NCBI RefSeq assembly: GCF_002959895.1
Contig: NZ_PPDD01000010.1
Coordinates: 124,001 to 188,000, forward strand
Source of the DNA: Veillonella infantium
GTDB taxonomy: Bacteria > Bacillota > Negativicutes > Veillonellales > Veillonellaceae
DNA length: 64,000 bases
Reading direction: 5' to 3'
Part shown: positions 1-9,592 of the stretch, piece after piece
How positions within the stretch are numbered: position 1 is the first letter of the stretch
Layout: each line of letters begins with the position of its first letter
The notes under the pieces: generated by a model
Seen by the model: the letters and a program-made list of their open reading frames with translations, nothing else
The model's database searches: none
What the model was told of the DNA's origin: nothing
Position numbers and translations under genes: made by a program

Positions 1-537
1 GAGGTTAAATACAAAGGTAAATCTATTGCAGATGTACTAGATATGACGGTAGATGATGCGGTTGAGTTCTTCAGCGCAATTCCGAAGATCAATCGTAAAA
101 TGATTACCTTGCAAGAGGTAGGTTTAGGCTATATTCGTTTAGGTCAAGCAGCAACAACCTTATCTGGTGGTGAAGCACAACGCGTTAAATTAGCTACTGA
201 ATTAGCTCGTCGCAGCACAGGTAAAACATTGTACATCCTAGATGAACCGACTACAGGTCTTCACGCCGAGGATATTCGCAAGTTATTACACGTATTGCAA
301 CAACTCGTAGAGGGTGGCGATACCGTTGTCGTTATCGAGCATAATTTAGATGTCATTAAGATGGCAGACCATATCATAGACCTCGGTCCTGAAGGCGGTA
401 ATCGCGGTGGTACTATCGTAGCTACAGGTACACCTGAGGAAATCGTTAGGGTGAAAGAAAGCTATACCGGCAAATTCTTAGGTCCTGTATTAGAACAGAC
501 TAAGAAATTTATGAAAGCAGCTCAAAAGAAGAAATAG
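1..537 (+). CDS. uvrA: UvrA C-terminal part (excinuclease ABC subunit A), truncated by window edge
   Basis: The reading frame is open from base 1 and ends in TAG after 178 residues, so only the C-terminal nucleotide-binding half of UvrA is present. The ABC signature [15 protein letters not shown] lies at about residues 54-68 of the fragment, followed by the Walker B stretch [10 protein letters not shown], the switch histidine (VVIEHN) and the UvrA-typical [15 protein letters not shown]. UvrA is the damage-sensing ATPase of nucleotide excision repair and loads UvrB. A Lys-rich tail closes the protein. uvrC follows 43 bp downstream on the same strand, so the two repair genes are probably co-transcribed. 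The identification is certain; the start lies outside the window. Confidence 0.97.
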   Translation, partial: EVKYKGKSIADVLDMTVDDAVEFFSAIPKINRKMITLQEVGLGYIRLGQAATTLSGGEAQRVKLATELARRSTGKTLYILDEPTTGLHAEDIRKLLHVLQQLVEGGDTVVVIEHNLDVIKMADHIIDLGPEGGNRGGTIVATGTPEEIVRVKESYTGKFLGPVLEQTKKFMKAAQKKK

Positions 538-580
538 TAGTGAGTACAAAGCTTAACAATCTGTGAGGAAAGGAGGACAT

Positions 581-2407
581 ATGCCATCTGAAGAATTACT
601 AGAGAAGGTCAGTCATTTGCCGACCACACCAGGCGTGTATTTATGGCGCGATCAATATAACCGTATCATCTATGTAGGTAAGGCCATTAATTTGCGCAAC
701 CGCGTGCGTTCCTATGTACGCAATGATGCGAACCGAGCGCCGAAGGTTGCGGCCATGATGAAGCGTGCCGTCGATGTGGAGATTATCCAAACAAAGACAG
801 AGATGGAAGCGCTTATCTTAGAGAATACGCTTATTAAGGAGCACGAGCCTAAATACAATATTAGGCTTCGTGATGATAAAACGTATCCGTACGTAAAAAT
901 CTCAGTACAAGAGGATTACCCACGGGTATATATGACGCGCCGACTAGAACGCGATGGAGCCAAGTACTTTGGCCCTTTTACAGATGTAACATCTGTACAT
1001 GTGGTATTGAAATTAATACGCCAGTACTATCCACTCAGGACTTGTAAGTCTATGAAGGTAGAGCGACCATGTTTGCAATATCATATGCATTACTGTGAAG
1101 CACCGTGCTTTAATAAGATTTCCGTATCGGATTATGGAAAGTATATCGATGAAATCATAGAGCTCTTTGAAGGTAAGCCTATCCCTTTGCTGAAGGAAAT
1201 TAAAGAGAAGATGGAGCTTGCTGCAGAAGACTTACGTTTTGAAGATGCAGCACATTATCGAGATCAGTTATCTAGTATTGAAAAGATACAAGAAAAGCAA
1301 CGCATGGTTACACAGCGTGGCGACTTAGACGTGTTAGGTCTTGCGGTAGACACATCTATGGCCTGTGTACAGTTATTATTCATTCGTGGTGGCCGACTAT
1401 TAGGCCGTGAGAACTACTTTGTACAACATGATGGAGATAGTCAAGAAACTATCATGACGGACTTTATCAAGCAATACTATGGAGATACAAACTTCATTCC
1501 AAAGGAATTATTATTACCTATGGATAGCACCGATAGAGATTTGTTAAAGGAATGGTTTACACAGCTTAAAGGGCAAAATGTAGACGTATCCGTGCCACAG
1601 CGTGGTTATAAGATGGACATGATTAAGATGGCTCATGAGAATGCAGAAACCTTCCTAGAAGAGCGTCGTCGTCAGTGGCAACACCAAATTGATAAGACTG
1701 GTGGGGCTGTTAAAAAACTAGCTGAAGTCCTAGACTTGCCGCGATTACCAGAGCGTATGGAATGCTTTGATATTTCCCATACACAAGGGGCCGAAACGGT
1801 GGCATCTATGGTTGTCTTTGAAGGTGGTAAGCCTGCGAAGAAGGAGTATCGTCGTTTTAAATTGAAAACTACGCAAGGTAAACCTGATGACTTTAAGTCT
1901 ATGGCTGAAATTATGGAACGACGCTATGGTAATGAAACAGATTGGCCTATGCCTGATCTGATTATTATCGATGGTGGTAAAGGACAGCTCAATGCAGCTT
2001 TGCCGTTAATACGTGCCGTAGGTGTTACAGATGTGCCTGTTATCTCTTTGGCTAAACGCATTGAAGAGGTTTTTGTAGAAGGACAATCTGAAAGTATCAT
2101 CTTAAGCCATCACACACCAGAGCTTCAATTGCTTCAACAAATACGTGATGAAGCCCATCGCTTTGCCATTACGTACCATCGTAAGCTACGTGGAAAACGC
2201 AATTTAGAATCTATTCTAGATCATATAGAAGGTATTGGCCCTAAACGCCGCAAAGCCTTGTGGGCACATTTCAATAGTTTAGAGGCTATGAAAGAGGCAT
2301 CCATTGATGAACTTTCAAAGGTGGACTCTATGAACTATAAGACGGCAGAAACACTATATAATTTCTTCCGCATGTCTAAGGTAGAAAAACAAGATATGTT
2401 GAAATAA
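581..2407 (+). CDS. uvrC: UvrC, excinuclease ABC subunit C
   Basis: UvrC makes both incisions around a lesion marked by UvrA2B. The 608-residue protein has the N-terminal GIY-YIG nuclease (GVYLW and YVGKA at about residues 18-35), a UvrB-binding UVR segment near residues 200-235, the RNase H-like endonuclease half (ECFDISHTQGAETVASMVVF and IIIDGGKGQLNAA) and a C-terminal helix-hairpin-helix (ILDHIEGIGPKRRKALW). I chose the ATG at 581 because AAGGAGG ends 4 bp before it; a GTG at 563 in the same frame has no ribosome binding site. The gene ends at a strong hairpin shared with the convergent MATE gene. Confidence 0.97.
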   Translation: MPSEELLEKVSHLPTTPGVYLWRDQYNRIIYVGKAINLRNRVRSYVRNDANRAPKVAAMMKRAVDVEIIQTKTEMEALILENTLIKEHEPKYNIRLRDDKTYPYVKISVQEDYPRVYMTRRLERDGAKYFGPFTDVTSVHVVLKLIRQYYPLRTCKSMKVERPCLQYHMHYCEAPCFNKISVSDYGKYIDEIIELFEGKPIPLLKEIKEKMELAAEDLRFEDAAHYRDQLSSIEKIQEKQRMVTQRGDLDVLGLAVDTSMACVQLLFIRGGRLLGRENYFVQHDGDSQETIMTDFIKQYYGDTNFIPKELLLPMDSTDRDLLKEWFTQLKGQNVDVSVPQRGYKMDMIKMAHENAETFLEERRRQWQHQIDKTGGAVKKLAEVLDLPRLPERMECFDISHTQGAETVASMVVFEGGKPAKKEYRRFKLKTTQGKPDDFKSMAEIMERRYGNETDWPMPDLIIIDGGKGQLNAALPLIRAVGVTDVPVISLAKRIEEVFVEGQSESIILSHHTPELQLLQQIRDEAHRFAITYHRKLRGKRNLESILDHIEGIGPKRRKALWAHFNSLEAMKEASIDELSKVDSMNYKTAETLYNFFRMSKVEKQDMLK

Positions 2408-2410
2408 AAA

Positions 2411-2434
2411 AGAGCATCTTATTCAAGATGCTCT
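2411..2434. terminator. Bidirectional terminator between uvrC and MATE gene
   Basis: A perfect 10-bp stem (AGAGCATCTT and its complement) with a 4-base loop has A-rich sequence on the left and T-rich on the right, so it can end transcription from both convergent genes. Confidence 0.85.
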
Positions 2435-2461
2435 TTTACTGTATACGTATGTTATTTATTT

Positions 2462-3799
2462 TTATTGACGCTGAATATACCAAGTACGCCAAGTGAACAA
2501 TACACCTGCTGCTAGTACGCTAGCGAGTAATCCAATCCATACGCCAAATGGTCCGTAATTAGGATTATTAGCGAGAATATAGGCGGTTGGGAAGCATACG
2601 CCCCAATAGGATATGAGGGAGATATAAAGAACTACTTTTACATCTTTATAGGCTCTCAATATACCTTGTAAAGGGGTTCCAATGGCATCGATAGCAGAGA
2701 AGAATACACCGTATCCAAGGAAGCTGTAGATAAGCTTGTATACTTCATCATCATTTGTAAAGAGATCTGCAATAGCGTCCATATTAGTAAACGTAAATGT
2801 ACAAATCATGATAGCCAATACAATGGCTAAGATGCGAGAAATATAAGAGTACTGGATAGCCTCTTGTTTACGACCTGCCCCAAGTTCATAAGCAACTGCA
2901 ATGGTAGAGGCCATAGCGATACTAAGAGGTAAACAGTAGAATACATTGGTAAAGGAAATAACAGATTGATGAGCAGCTACGACGGCGGATCCAAAGTGAA
3001 CCATCAAGAGTCCAGCAATGCTAAAAATACTAGCTTCTAAGAAGATGGAAAAGCCAATAGGAATACCTATATGTAGCTGTTCGCGAATGTAGTGAAAACT
3101 TGGTTTACTGAAGTCTTTAAAGATACGATATCCCTTTAGCTTTGGATGTAATAGTAATACTAAGCTAAAGAGAATAAAGTTAGTCCAACAAGCACCGGCT
3201 ATACCATAGCCAGCACCGACACCACCGATCTCTGGAAATCCGAAATGCCCAAAGATGAGTGAGTAGTTCAAAAATACGTTCACAATAAAGCTAGTAAATA
3301 CGATGGCCATAGAATAATGTGTTAATCCATGACTGTCGACTGTATTGCGCAATGTATTAACCCAAAGTAGTGGGAATAGACCTATAGCAAATGCTTTCAG
3401 GTAACTAATACATACCTCAGCTGCAGCAGGTTCCAGATTTAATGCTGTCAGAAGAGGGCGTAAGCCTAAGAGACCAATTATTAAAATGATACATGCTAGG
3501 CCTGTACCGATATAAAGACCTTGATAAAAGATTGTTGAAATATCATCGGTTTTCTTAGCTCCCAATAGCTGAGAAATAATTGGAGTAATACCTAACAACG
3601 TTCCTTGTGCAAAGATATAGAAGAGGAGCCATAAATTATACCCTGTAGCAACCCCAGCTAAATCTATTGTACTATATTGTCCCGTTAAAAAGATGGCTAT
3701 AAATGTACCACCTATAAGGGAAAATTGCGTTATGCACATAGGAGTAAATAGCTTAATGAACAACCATAACTTTTGTAATATAGAATATGTTTGATACAT
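2462..3799 (-). CDS. MATE family multidrug/Na+ antiporter
   Basis: This 445-residue protein has about twelve hydrophobic segments and the two-bundle pattern of MATE exporters (MCITQFSLIGGTFIAIFLTG at the start, the PIISQLLGAKK loop after TM2, a second repeat around SISIFLEASIFSIAGLL). MATE proteins expel cationic drugs or metabolites using a Na+ or H+ gradient. The start is the ATG at 3799, seven codons into a hydrophilic leader-free N-terminus (MYQTYSILQK), because GGGAGG precedes it by 6 bp; an upstream in-frame start at 3838 has no ribosome binding site. It stands alone, convergent with uvrC. The substrate cannot be told from sequence. Confidence 0.85.
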   Translation of the reverse strand: MYQTYSILQKLWLFIKLFTPMCITQFSLIGGTFIAIFLTGQYSTIDLAGVATGYNLWLLFYIFAQGTLLGITPIISQLLGAKKTDDISTIFYQGLYIGTGLACIILIIGLLGLRPLLTALNLEPAAAEVCISYLKAFAIGLFPLLWVNTLRNTVDSHGLTHYSMAIVFTSFIVNVFLNYSLIFGHFGFPEIGGVGAGYGIAGACWTNFILFSLVLLLHPKLKGYRIFKDFSKPSFHYIREQLHIGIPIGFSIFLEASIFSIAGLLMVHFGSAVVAAHQSVISFTNVFYCLPLSIAMASTIAVAYELGAGRKQEAIQYSYISRILAIVLAIMICTFTFTNMDAIADLFTNDDEVYKLIYSFLGYGVFFSAIDAIGTPLQGILRAYKDVKVVLYISLISYWGVCFPTAYILANNPNYGPFGVWIGLLASVLAAGVLFTWRTWYIQRQ

Positions 3800-4089
3800 A
3801 TTTACCTCCCTTATTAATGATATATTATACGATATCATAAAGTAGCCTAATTTAATAGATAAATTCCTTGAGAATTGGGAATTAAATATATATTATTGAT
3901 TAGTCTATTATGAATCTATAATTAATGATTTTTTATATCCTAGAATTTCCATTTGTAGTGTTATGATTCTCATATTAATATGAATGGAGTATGCTAAAAA
4001 TGAATATATATTTTACAAATTGAATTTTACACTACTGAACTATATCGATTATAATATATATACTATAGTTATATTCTAAGGAGGATACA

Positions 4090-4749
4090 TTGGACATCTT
4101 ATCTGTACAAGGTTTATTAGCGATGCTTCAGATCATCGTTATCGATATCTTACTTGCTGGCGACAATGCCATTGTAATTGGTATGGCAGCTCGTAACTTG
4201 CCAGCACATTTACAGAAGAAAGCCATCTTCTGGGGCACAGCCGGTGCCATTATTTTACGCCTTGTTATGGCATTCCTATTTGTAGAGGCATTGAACAATA
4301 TTCCTGCACTTCGTTTAGTAGGTGGTATCCTCCTCTTATGGATTGGATACAAGCTCGTTGCTGATGATGAAAGCGAGCATAATATCGAAGCTAAGGATAA
4401 TTTACGTGCAGCCATTACAACTATTGTTATTGCTGACGGTATCATGGGTATCGATAATGTTATCGGTGTAGTTGGTGCTGCAGGTGGTCATATGACAATG
4501 GTAGCCATTGGTATGCTCATAACTGTACCAATCATCATTTATGGCAGTACATTATTTGTGAAAGTCATCGAACGCTTCCCAATTATCCTATACGTTGGCG
4601 GCGGTATCCTTGGCTGGGTAGGTGCTGGTATGGCAGTAGAGGATACATTGATTGCTCATAGTGTTGAACCATATGCACTATTCATCAAAATTGCTGCAGT
4701 AATCCTCGTAGTAGGGGCATCTTTGGTAGCTAAAAAACTCAAGAAATAA
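4090..4749 (+). CDS. TerC family integral membrane protein, copy 1
   Basis: The 219-residue, about seven-helix protein has the TerC signature: DILLAGDNAIVIGMAA in the first helices and GIMGIDNVIGVVGAA in the fourth. The paired acidic and Asn residues in these motifs are thought to bind metal in TerC/YkoY/Alx proteins, which export Mn2+ or load it onto secreted proteins. The start is TTG at 4090 with AAGGAGG 5 bp upstream; no ATG fits. A strong terminator follows at 4758, so it is a separate transcript from the paralogue behind it. I looked for a yybP-ykoY manganese riboswitch in the AT-rich 290-bp leader and did not see one. Confidence 0.85.
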   Translation: MDILSVQGLLAMLQIIVIDILLAGDNAIVIGMAARNLPAHLQKKAIFWGTAGAIILRLVMAFLFVEALNNIPALRLVGGILLLWIGYKLVADDESEHNIEAKDNLRAAITTIVIADGIMGIDNVIGVVGAAGGHMTMVAIGMLITVPIIIYGSTLFVKVIERFPIILYVGGGILGWVGAGMAVEDTLIAHSVEPYALFIKIAAVILVVGASLVAKKLKK

Positions 4750-4757
4750 TAGAATAC

Positions 4758-4793
4758 ATCTCTTCTCCTAATGATAGGAGGAGAGATTTTTTT
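4758..4793 (+). terminator. Rho-independent terminator after first terC
   Basis: A 13-bp stem with one G-U pair (ATCTCTTCTCCTA against TAGGAGGAGAGAT) and a 4-base loop is followed by seven T residues. Confidence 0.92.
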
Positions 4794-4895
4794 ATGTAAA
4801 CTAATAGCTCTCTTTTTAGGTGAGAAAATAGAAAAATTATGGTATAGTTAAGGGATAGTTATTGAATTACTCGTTTGAATTGAGGTATGTACAGA

Positions 4896-5564
4896 ATGGA
4901 ATTTTTAGAAGTTGCCACGTGGGTAACCATTGGTAAGATTATTTTAATTGATATTTTGTTGGCTGGCGATAATGCTGTAGTAATTGGTATGGCAGCAGGT
5001 AAGCTAGCTCCAGAACTACAAAAGAAAGCCGTAATTTGGGGTACAGTAGGTGCCATTGTAATGCGCCTTGTATTTGCTACCCTTTTAGTAGAGGCGCTTA
5101 CTTTAATTCCTCTTATCCACTTAGGTGGTGGCTTTGTACTTGTATGGATTGCCATTCAATTATTAAAAGGTGGAGATGAAGATGCACATATTGAAGCTAA
5201 GAATTCATTAATGGGTGCTATTTGGACGATTATTGTAGCCGACGCTATGATGAGTATTGATAATGTCATCGGTGTAGTAGGGGCCGCTAAAGGTCATTTA
5301 GAGCTTGTTATTGCAGGTATGTTAATTACTGTTCCAATTATCGTATTTTGCTCTACTTTATTTGCTCGAATTATTAATAAATTCCCTGCCATTCTTTGGG
5401 CAGGTGGCGCACTCCTTGGCTGGGTTGCAGGAGAAATGATTGTGGAAGATCCACTTCTTATACCATATATTCAAGGTGAAGAATTACTCGTTAAAATCGG
5501 TACTGTATTCTTCGTTCTTATTGTGACAGGTATGATTAAAATTTGGAAGAAAAGAGACGCGTAA
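4896..5564 (+). CDS. TerC family integral membrane protein, copy 2
   Basis: A 222-residue paralogue of the preceding gene that keeps both signature motifs (DILLAGDNAVVIGMAA and MMSIDNVIGVVGAA) and ends in a short basic tail (KIWKKRDA). The ATG at 4896 is preferred because GAGG lies 10 bp upstream; the in-frame ATG at 4887 would sit 1 bp after GAGG. It probably has its own promoter in the 100 bp after the upstream terminator. Its stop overlaps the rlmD start (TAATG), implying translational coupling. Role in Mn2+ or other metal handling is inferred from the family only. Confidence 0.85.
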   Translation: MEFLEVATWVTIGKIILIDILLAGDNAVVIGMAAGKLAPELQKKAVIWGTVGAIVMRLVFATLLVEALTLIPLIHLGGGFVLVWIAIQLLKGGDEDAHIEAKNSLMGAIWTIIVADAMMSIDNVIGVVGAAKGHLELVIAGMLITVPIIVFCSTLFARIINKFPAILWAGGALLGWVAGEMIVEDPLLIPYIQGEELLVKIGTVFFVLIVTGMIKIWKKRDA

Positions 5565-7048
5565 TGAACGGTACTAATCGTACATCTCGTAAAAAACAAT
5601 CTAAACAACATAGAAGAAGTAATCGCTCTAATTCACAGCAAGCTATAAACGGCCAATTATCTAAAAAACAACAGGCTATTTTAAATGCGCCTGTTAAGTT
5701 TGGTGATGAAGTATTGGTAACTATTCATGGCATCGGTAGTAGCGGTGAAGGGGTAGGTCGTGTAGATGACTTTACTGTTTTTGTGCCTTTTGCTTTACCT
5801 GGAGAAACTGTGAAAGTAGCTATTGATATGGTTAAAAAAACCTATGCTACAGGGCGCCTCATAGAAATTGTTACGATGGCTCCCAATCGTATCGATGCAA
5901 GTTGTGATCTTTATGGATTCTGTGGAGGCTGCCAACTACAGCACATTACCTATGAAGGACAGCTTTCACTAAAAACACAAAAGGTGAAGGACGTTATCGA
6001 GCGTATTGGTCATCAAAATCCAGAACTTGTAAAACCAGCATTAGGACCTAAAGATCCATGGGCATATCGCAATAAGATGCAAATGCCTGTAGGTGGTAGT
6101 AAAGGCGATATTCAAATGGGGTTCTATGCTATGGGATCCCACGATATCGTGCAAGGTACAAACTGTCCTATACAAGATGAAGGCAATAATATCATTGCTC
6201 AAGCATGTTATCAAATTGCTAAAGAGTTTGATATTGAACCGTATAATGAACATACAGGAAAGGGTATATTGCGCCATGTAATCGGTCGTATTGGCCAATC
6301 TGGATGGATGATTATCCTTGTAACTGCTACTGACCATTTACCACACCAAGAAAAGTGGGTAGAAAAATTAACAGAACGCATCCCTCAAGTAGAAACTATT
6401 GTTCATAATGTGAATAATAAGCGTACTAATGTTATATTAGGATCTAAGAATCATATCCTCTACGGCGATGGAACGATTACAGACCATATTAAGGATCTAC
6501 AGTTTACTTTATCCCCACATTCCTTCTTCCAAGTGAATCCAGAACAAACTACAGTATTGTATGACCAAGCATTAGCCTATGCGGACCTAAAAGGGGATGA
6601 AACTGTTATCGATGCGTACTGTGGTACTGGTACCATTTCACTCTTCTTAGCTCATAAAGCAAAACATGTTATCGGCATAGAAATTGTAGAACCTGCCATT
6701 ATCAATGCTCGTGAAAACGCCCAACGCAATGGCTATGATAATACAGAATTTATCGTCGCTGATGCGGCCGTAGAAATGCCAAAACTCTACAAAGCAGGCG
6801 TACGACCAGACGTTATCGTATTTGATCCAATTCGTGCTGGCTGTAAAGAAGAAGTACTAACCTCTGCAGCAGGCATGGAACCAAAACGCATTGTCTACGT
6901 ATCATGTAACCCAGCAACCATGGCAAGGGACATTGAAATCCTTACACACTACGGCTATGAACTCCAAGAAGTACAACCAGTAGACATGTTCCCTATGACA
7001 GCACATGTCGAAGCGGTAGCTTTGCTTACTAGAAGTGAAGCGATGTAG
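5564..7048 (+). CDS. rlmD: RlmD/RumA-type 23S rRNA (uracil-5-)-methyltransferase
   Basis: The 494-residue protein belongs to the TrmA/RumA family, which makes m5U in 23S rRNA from S-adenosylmethionine. A basic N-terminus of about 40 residues is followed by a TRAM RNA-binding domain (about 50-105). Iron-sulfur cysteines are C114, C120 and C123 (CX5CX2C) with a fourth at C201. The SAM motif DAYCGTGT starts at D350 and the catalytic Cys is C448 in YVSCNPATMARD. ATG at 5564 overlaps the terC stop. Firmicutes often have several RumA paralogues, so the exact target (U1939 or U747) is uncertain. A decayed copy of the 3' part lies about 1 kb downstream. Confidence 0.9.
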   Translation: MNGTNRTSRKKQSKQHRRSNRSNSQQAINGQLSKKQQAILNAPVKFGDEVLVTIHGIGSSGEGVGRVDDFTVFVPFALPGETVKVAIDMVKKTYATGRLIEIVTMAPNRIDASCDLYGFCGGCQLQHITYEGQLSLKTQKVKDVIERIGHQNPELVKPALGPKDPWAYRNKMQMPVGGSKGDIQMGFYAMGSHDIVQGTNCPIQDEGNNIIAQACYQIAKEFDIEPYNEHTGKGILRHVIGRIGQSGWMIILVTATDHLPHQEKWVEKLTERIPQVETIVHNVNNKRTNVILGSKNHILYGDGTITDHIKDLQFTLSPHSFFQVNPEQTTVLYDQALAYADLKGDETVIDAYCGTGTISLFLAHKAKHVIGIEIVEPAIINARENAQRNGYDNTEFIVADAAVEMPKLYKAGVRPDVIVFDPIRAGCKEEVLTSAAGMEPKRIVYVSCNPATMARDIEILTHYGYELQEVQPVDMFPMTAHVEAVALLTRSEAM

Positions 7049-7072
7049 TAAGCATTAACACTGGTCAGGAAT

Positions 7073-7110
7073 GTCCAAGAGTTCGAACGAAGTGAAGAAT
7101 GATTGGAAAC
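7073..7110 (+). repeat. Tail repeat behind rlmD (copy A)
   Basis: The stretch from GTCCAAGA to GATTGGAAAC behind rlmD is matched at 8725-8764 behind the rlmD pseudogene. The duplicated segment therefore runs beyond the stop codon. Confidence 0.6.
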
Positions 7111-7204
7111 AATCAAGGATATTTTGCTGGATGGTTGAGTTGTCAGTTTGCTTATTTTCGAGGCAGGATTGACATTGTGATTTGGATATTGGAGGAATAA
7201 GTGT

Positions 7205-7978
7205 ATGAAGCAATATATCGTTGATGCATTTACAGATAAAATATTTTGTGGTAATCAGGCGGCTGTTTGCGTACTGGATCAGTGGCTTTCGGAAGAGCTT
7301 ATGATGAATATTACCAGAGAAAATAATTTTTCTGAAACTGCGTTTACCGTCAAAACAAAGGATGGTTATGATCTACGCTGGTTTACTCCGGGGGGAGAAA
7401 TCAATCTATGTGGACACGCGACTCTCGCTACGTCCTATGTGCTGTTTCGTTTTTATGAGCCTGACCTAGAACAGATTATATACCATACCATGAGCGGTGA
7501 CCTTTTTGTGAGCAGAAAAGATGACTATATCATGATGGATTTCCCTATTTACGAATGTAAAGAAGTCCCTGTCACAGAACAGATGGTAGCGGTTATGGGA
7601 GCTGCACCGGAAAAAACGTTTCTTGACCGAGATCTACTACTCGTATATGACGATGAAAGGGTAATACGTGGATTACAGCCGGATTTTGAAGCAATGAGAC
7701 TGCTCGATGGTAGCGGTGTTGGCGTTACTGCACCGGGAATAGAATATGATTGTGTGTCACGGTTCTTTGCTCCGAAGCTCAAGGTAAATGAAGATCCTGT
7801 GACAGGATCGGTACACTGTATGATCGTGCCGTATTGGGCAGAACGTCTTGGCAAGCATAATATACGAGCGTATCAGGCATCCGAAAGGGGCGGCGAACTT
7901 TTCTGTGAATTAAACCGAGATAGGGTGATTATCGCAGGCAAGGCAGCACTGTATGCTGTTAGCGAACTAAATCTATAA
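7205..7978 (+). CDS. PhzF family isomerase/epimerase
   Basis: A 257-residue member of the PhzF/diaminopimelate-epimerase fold. It starts with the family's MKQYIVDAFTDKIFCGNQAAV, has the proposed catalytic glutamate E44 in NNFSETAF, the GGEINLCGHATLA loop, and the second-half loop DPVTGSVHC. PhzF proteins isomerise small acidic metabolites; most are uncharacterised and no phenazine genes are near. TGGAGG lies 9 bp before the ATG. Codon choice (CTG, CCG, CGG more common) looks different from the neighbours, and the gene sits exactly between rlmD and a duplicate of the rlmD 3' half, which suggests acquisition by recombination. Substrate unknown. Confidence 0.85.
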   Translation: MKQYIVDAFTDKIFCGNQAAVCVLDQWLSEELMMNITRENNFSETAFTVKTKDGYDLRWFTPGGEINLCGHATLATSYVLFRFYEPDLEQIIYHTMSGDLFVSRKDDYIMMDFPIYECKEVPVTEQMVAVMGAAPEKTFLDRDLLLVYDDERVIRGLQPDFEAMRLLDGSGVGVTAPGIEYDCVSRFFAPKLKVNEDPVTGSVHCMIVPYWAERLGKHNIRAYQASERGGELFCELNRDRVIIAGKAALYAVSELNL

Positions 7979-8074
7979 CAAGAATGTAGGCATCTATAGT
8001 ATTAATCGGTACGTATCCTATACATTGGAAAGAATACTCCAAAGTTGATGATACTAATAGTGGTACTTTTATGT

Positions 8075-8719
8075 ATCGTTATCTTAGGGCCTAAAAATAA
8101 TATCCTCTATGGGGATGGAACGATTACTGATCACATCAAGGATTTACAGTTTACCTTATCCCCACATTCCTTCTTCTAAGTAAATCCAGAACAAACAACA
8201 GTACTGTATGAGCAAGCATTAGCTTATGCGGATTTAAAAGGGGATGAAACAGTTATTGATGCGTACTGTAGTACAGGCACTATTTCACTATTCTTAACAC
8301 ATAAGACAAAACATGTTATCGGTATTGAAATCGTAGAACCAGCCATTATTAATGCTCGTGAAAACGCCCAACAAAATGGCTATGATAATACAGAATTTAT
8401 CGTCGCTGATGCAGCCGTAGAAATGCCAAAACTCTATAAGGCTGGTGTACGACCAGATGTAATCGTATTCGATCCAATCCGTGTAGGCTGTAAAGAAGAA
8501 GTACTAACCTCTGCTGCGTGGATGGAACCAAAACGAATTGTTTACGTATCCTGTAACCTAGCAACTATGGCGAGAGACATTGAAATCCTTACACACTACG
8601 GCTATGAACTCAAAGAAGTACAACCCGTAGATATGTTCCCCATGATCGCACACGTTGAGGCAGTGGCTTTGCTTACTAGGAGTGAAGTGACGCAGAGAGT
8701 GATAGCACTGCCCATGTGA
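8075..8719 (+). pseudogene. Decayed duplicate of the 3' part of rlmD
   Basis: From about 8075 the DNA closely follows the last third of rlmD (compare 6435-7045). It lacks the 5' half, has an in-frame TAA at 8177-8179 where rlmD has CAA, changes the SAM motif YCGTGT to YCSTGT, changes SCNPAT to SCNLAT next to the catalytic Cys, and has lost the original stop (TAG to CAG), running on for nine codons. A 98-codon ORF remains at 8423-8719 but cannot encode a working enzyme. Divergence is well above that of a fresh duplication, so it may be a relic of a second RumA paralogue or of an incoming allele. Confidence 0.88.
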
Positions 8720-8724
8720 TAGGC

Positions 8725-8764
8725 GTCCAAGAACACGAGACGAAGACTAAGTGTGATTGGAAAC
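8725..8764 (+). repeat. Tail repeat behind the rlmD pseudogene (copy B)
   Basis: Matches 7073-7110 behind intact rlmD (GTCCAAGA, CGAAG, TGATTGGAAAC in the same order), showing that the duplicated block includes 3' flanking DNA. Confidence 0.6.
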
Positions 8765-8843
8765 GCCGAACCACTGATCAGATTATAGATGTCTAAATTT
8801 TTTTTAGCTGATTTTTAAAAGTATATGTTTTGTAGGTGAGACT

Positions 8844-9551
8844 ATGAATTTTAAGAAACAAATTATTTTATTTTCAATTTTAGCTATGTCTGTTATGGCA
8901 GTATCTGCAGAAGATATTAGTACTTATAATCCTCAAGTTATTGAGAAACACCAAATAACAAATGAAGATATTGCATCAGCAACATCTTATGGACAGTCTT
9001 TAGTAGAAAAGAAAAATATTAAAATGATATCTACTGCTAAGAAAAAGTTTATTAAAAGGCGTTATGGTGGAATTTTCCCAAGAAATGAATTGCAAGGTAT
9101 CGTATATGTTCAAACTCCATTTGCAATTTATGCCAATACGGCATTGGAGGATGCTAGAGGTGTAGCAAGTAATTATTCAACAAGAAATGCTAATAATATA
9201 TTACAGGTTAGATCTTTCCTTTATATGCCGGAAAGTAAGATTTATAATGATACTAATAATGTGGTTATATCTATAGTACAAAATGGAAATACATATTATC
9301 CAACAGAGACCGTACGTGGCGATGATCAATTTGAAGGTCCTGGTATGTGGGTAACAGTAGGTTATCAATCATTATTTGATTTATCTAATATCGATACTAA
9401 TAGCTCTTTTGAAGTTCATATTAAGTCTGATGCAGTTAAAGTTGGAGATGCGGTAATTCAGTTTCCAGCATTAAATGCGTCTGATAAGTATGTTTTAGAT
9501 GATTCATATTCACTTTATAGAGGTGATGCAGTTTTTATTGATAAGAAATAA
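8844..9551 (+). CDS. Secreted or periplasmic protein of unknown function
   Basis: The 235-residue protein starts with a typical signal peptide (MNFKKQ, hydrophobic core to about residue 20, cleavage after VSA). The rest is soluble and mostly predicted beta (for example NNVVISIVQNGNTYYPTE and GPGMWVTVGYQSLFDL) with a basic patch KKKFIKRRYGG near residues 65-75. I recognise no domain. It lies between the rlmD pseudogene and an autotransporter remnant, with a weak TAGGTGAG ribosome binding site 5 bp before the ATG. Export is well supported; function is not. Confidence 0.65.
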   Translation: MNFKKQIILFSILAMSVMAVSAEDISTYNPQVIEKHQITNEDIASATSYGQSLVEKKNIKMISTAKKKFIKRRYGGIFPRNELQGIVYVQTPFAIYANTALEDARGVASNYSTRNANNILQVRSFLYMPESKIYNDTNNVVISIVQNGNTYYPTETVRGDDQFEGPGMWVTVGYQSLFDLSNIDTNSSFEVHIKSDAVKVGDAVIQFPALNASDKYVLDDSYSLYRGDAVFIDKK

Positions 9552-9592
9552 TATTTATTTAAGTGCATTGTTCAAGAACTGAATAAATCTAA

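Noticed and set aside
3840-4089. yybP-ykoY manganese riboswitch before the first terC
   Set aside because: None of the conserved loop motifs are recognisable; the leader is only AT-rich.
4128-4445. Minus-strand ORF opposite terC
   Set aside because: It is a shadow of the plus-strand TerC gene with no ribosome binding site and unlikely composition; the same holds for the ORF at 4859-5155.
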